Origin: Arachidicoccus rhizosphaerae
Lineage (GTDB): Bacteria; Bacteroidota; Bacteroidia; Chitinophagales; Chitinophagaceae
NCBI RefSeq assembly: GCF_900107765.1
Contig: NZ_FNQY01000035.1
Location: 1-33,512, forward strand
DNA: 33,512 nt
Direction of reading: 5' to 3'
Positions 33,251 through 33,512 of this stretch are shown in pieces. A model generated the notes under the pieces. That model searched no databases. It was not told the DNA's origin and worked only from the letters and a program-made list of their open reading frames with translations. Each line of letters opens with the position of its first letter. Within the stretch, counting starts at the first letter, position 1. Made by a program: the position numbers and the translations under genes.

Positions 33251-33512
33251 ATGAGTAAAACAAGTCGCAGGAAGTTCACCTCAGAATTCAAAACCAAGGT
33301 CTGTTTGGAGGCCATTAAAGAGCAGCAGACCATAGAAGCACTAAGTAAGAAATATGACATACACCCCACTCAAATAAACACGTGGAAAAAAGAGTTTTTA
33401 GCCAAAGCCAGTCTCGTTTTTGAGAAGGATGCACCTGCTGATCAGTCTGAGGATCAGGCCTTAAAAGAGAATCTATATGCAGAAATAGGAAGACTTAAAA
33501 TAGCTAATGATT
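33251..33512 (+). mobile_element. IS3-family transposase OrfA, partial
   Basis: From the ATG at 33251 the frame stays open to the window end for 87 codons. It reads MSKTSRRKFTSEFKTKVCLE, then AIKEQQTIEALSKKYDIHPT and QINTWKKEFLAKAS, the helix-turn-helix of IS3-family OrfA. It then enters the charged, Leu-containing stretch before the OrfA/OrfB frameshift site. OrfB with the DDE domain and the right inverted repeat lie outside. The left terminal repeat must lie around 33210-33245, but I cannot fix its exact end without the other copy. Confidence 0.85.

Noticed and set aside
1-33512. CRISPR array
   Set aside because: No regularly spaced direct repeats were found; the only tandem repeats are the HMBD-coding units inside the oxidase gene.

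Overview
The window looks like a chromosomal or mobile metal-resistance island from a member of the Bacteroidota, probably the Sphingobacteriia/Chitinophagia side. The evidence is the gene families: GDCCVxC protein, DUF6660-like and HYC_CC_PP-like small proteins, fused CzcA-CzcC, and ArsR-controlled MerTP. Start codons also lack Shine-Dalgarno sequences, and several operons carry the Bacteroidota -7 element TAnnTTTG just upstream of the first start codon. Almost everything between 80 and 32177 is on the minus strand, so operons read from high to low coordinates.

Layout, left to right. (1) 80-2330 is a decayed accessory segment: two paralogous lipoproteins, each preceded by a copy of the same RHS-type C-terminal tail (one split in two frames, one frameshifted in a run of nine A/T), then a truncated ORF. 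A hairpin terminator and a 13-bp sequence resembling a tRNA 3' end follow at 2332-2386. (2) 2683-6264 is an arsenic operon: arsR, arsC, arsM, acr3 and a metallophosphoesterase. (3) 6596-15479 is a Zn/Cd/Co-type efflux operon: a DUF6660-like Cys-rich secreted protein, a CzcA-CzcC fusion, a CzcB lipoprotein, a divergent ZIP-family protein and a Zn/Cd-type P1B-ATPase. (4) 15906-22996 is a copper operon: a Cys-rich secreted protein, a DUF3347 lipoprotein, a haem-binding-domain protein, a multicopper oxidase fused to a CopB-like barrel, a CopA-type Cu(I)-ATPase and a broken DUF305-like membrane gene. (5) 23332-24488 is a small mer-like operon (arsR-type regulator, merTP, GDCCVxC protein) with no merA in the window. 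(6) 24617-32177 is a Cus-type copper/silver RND operon: a HYC_CC_PP-like protein, CusA split into two ORFs, CusC and two tandem CusB-like adaptors. (7) 32912-33512, on the plus strand, holds the N-terminal part of an AbiH-family gene cut off just before an IS3-family OrfA that runs off the window.

Working together, the genes would reduce and export or methylate arsenic, expel divalent cations through the Czc pump and P-ATPase, and oxidise, bind and expel copper at the inner membrane, periplasm and outer membrane. The CPMHPE...CPxCGM metal-binding module recurs six times across four copper proteins. The most interesting points are the small Cys-rich lead genes heading all three efflux operons behind near-leaderless promoters, the split CusA, the polyprotein-like CzcA-CzcC fusion with an internal signal peptide, the oxidase-barrel fusion, and the duplicated RHS-tail/lipoprotein cassette.
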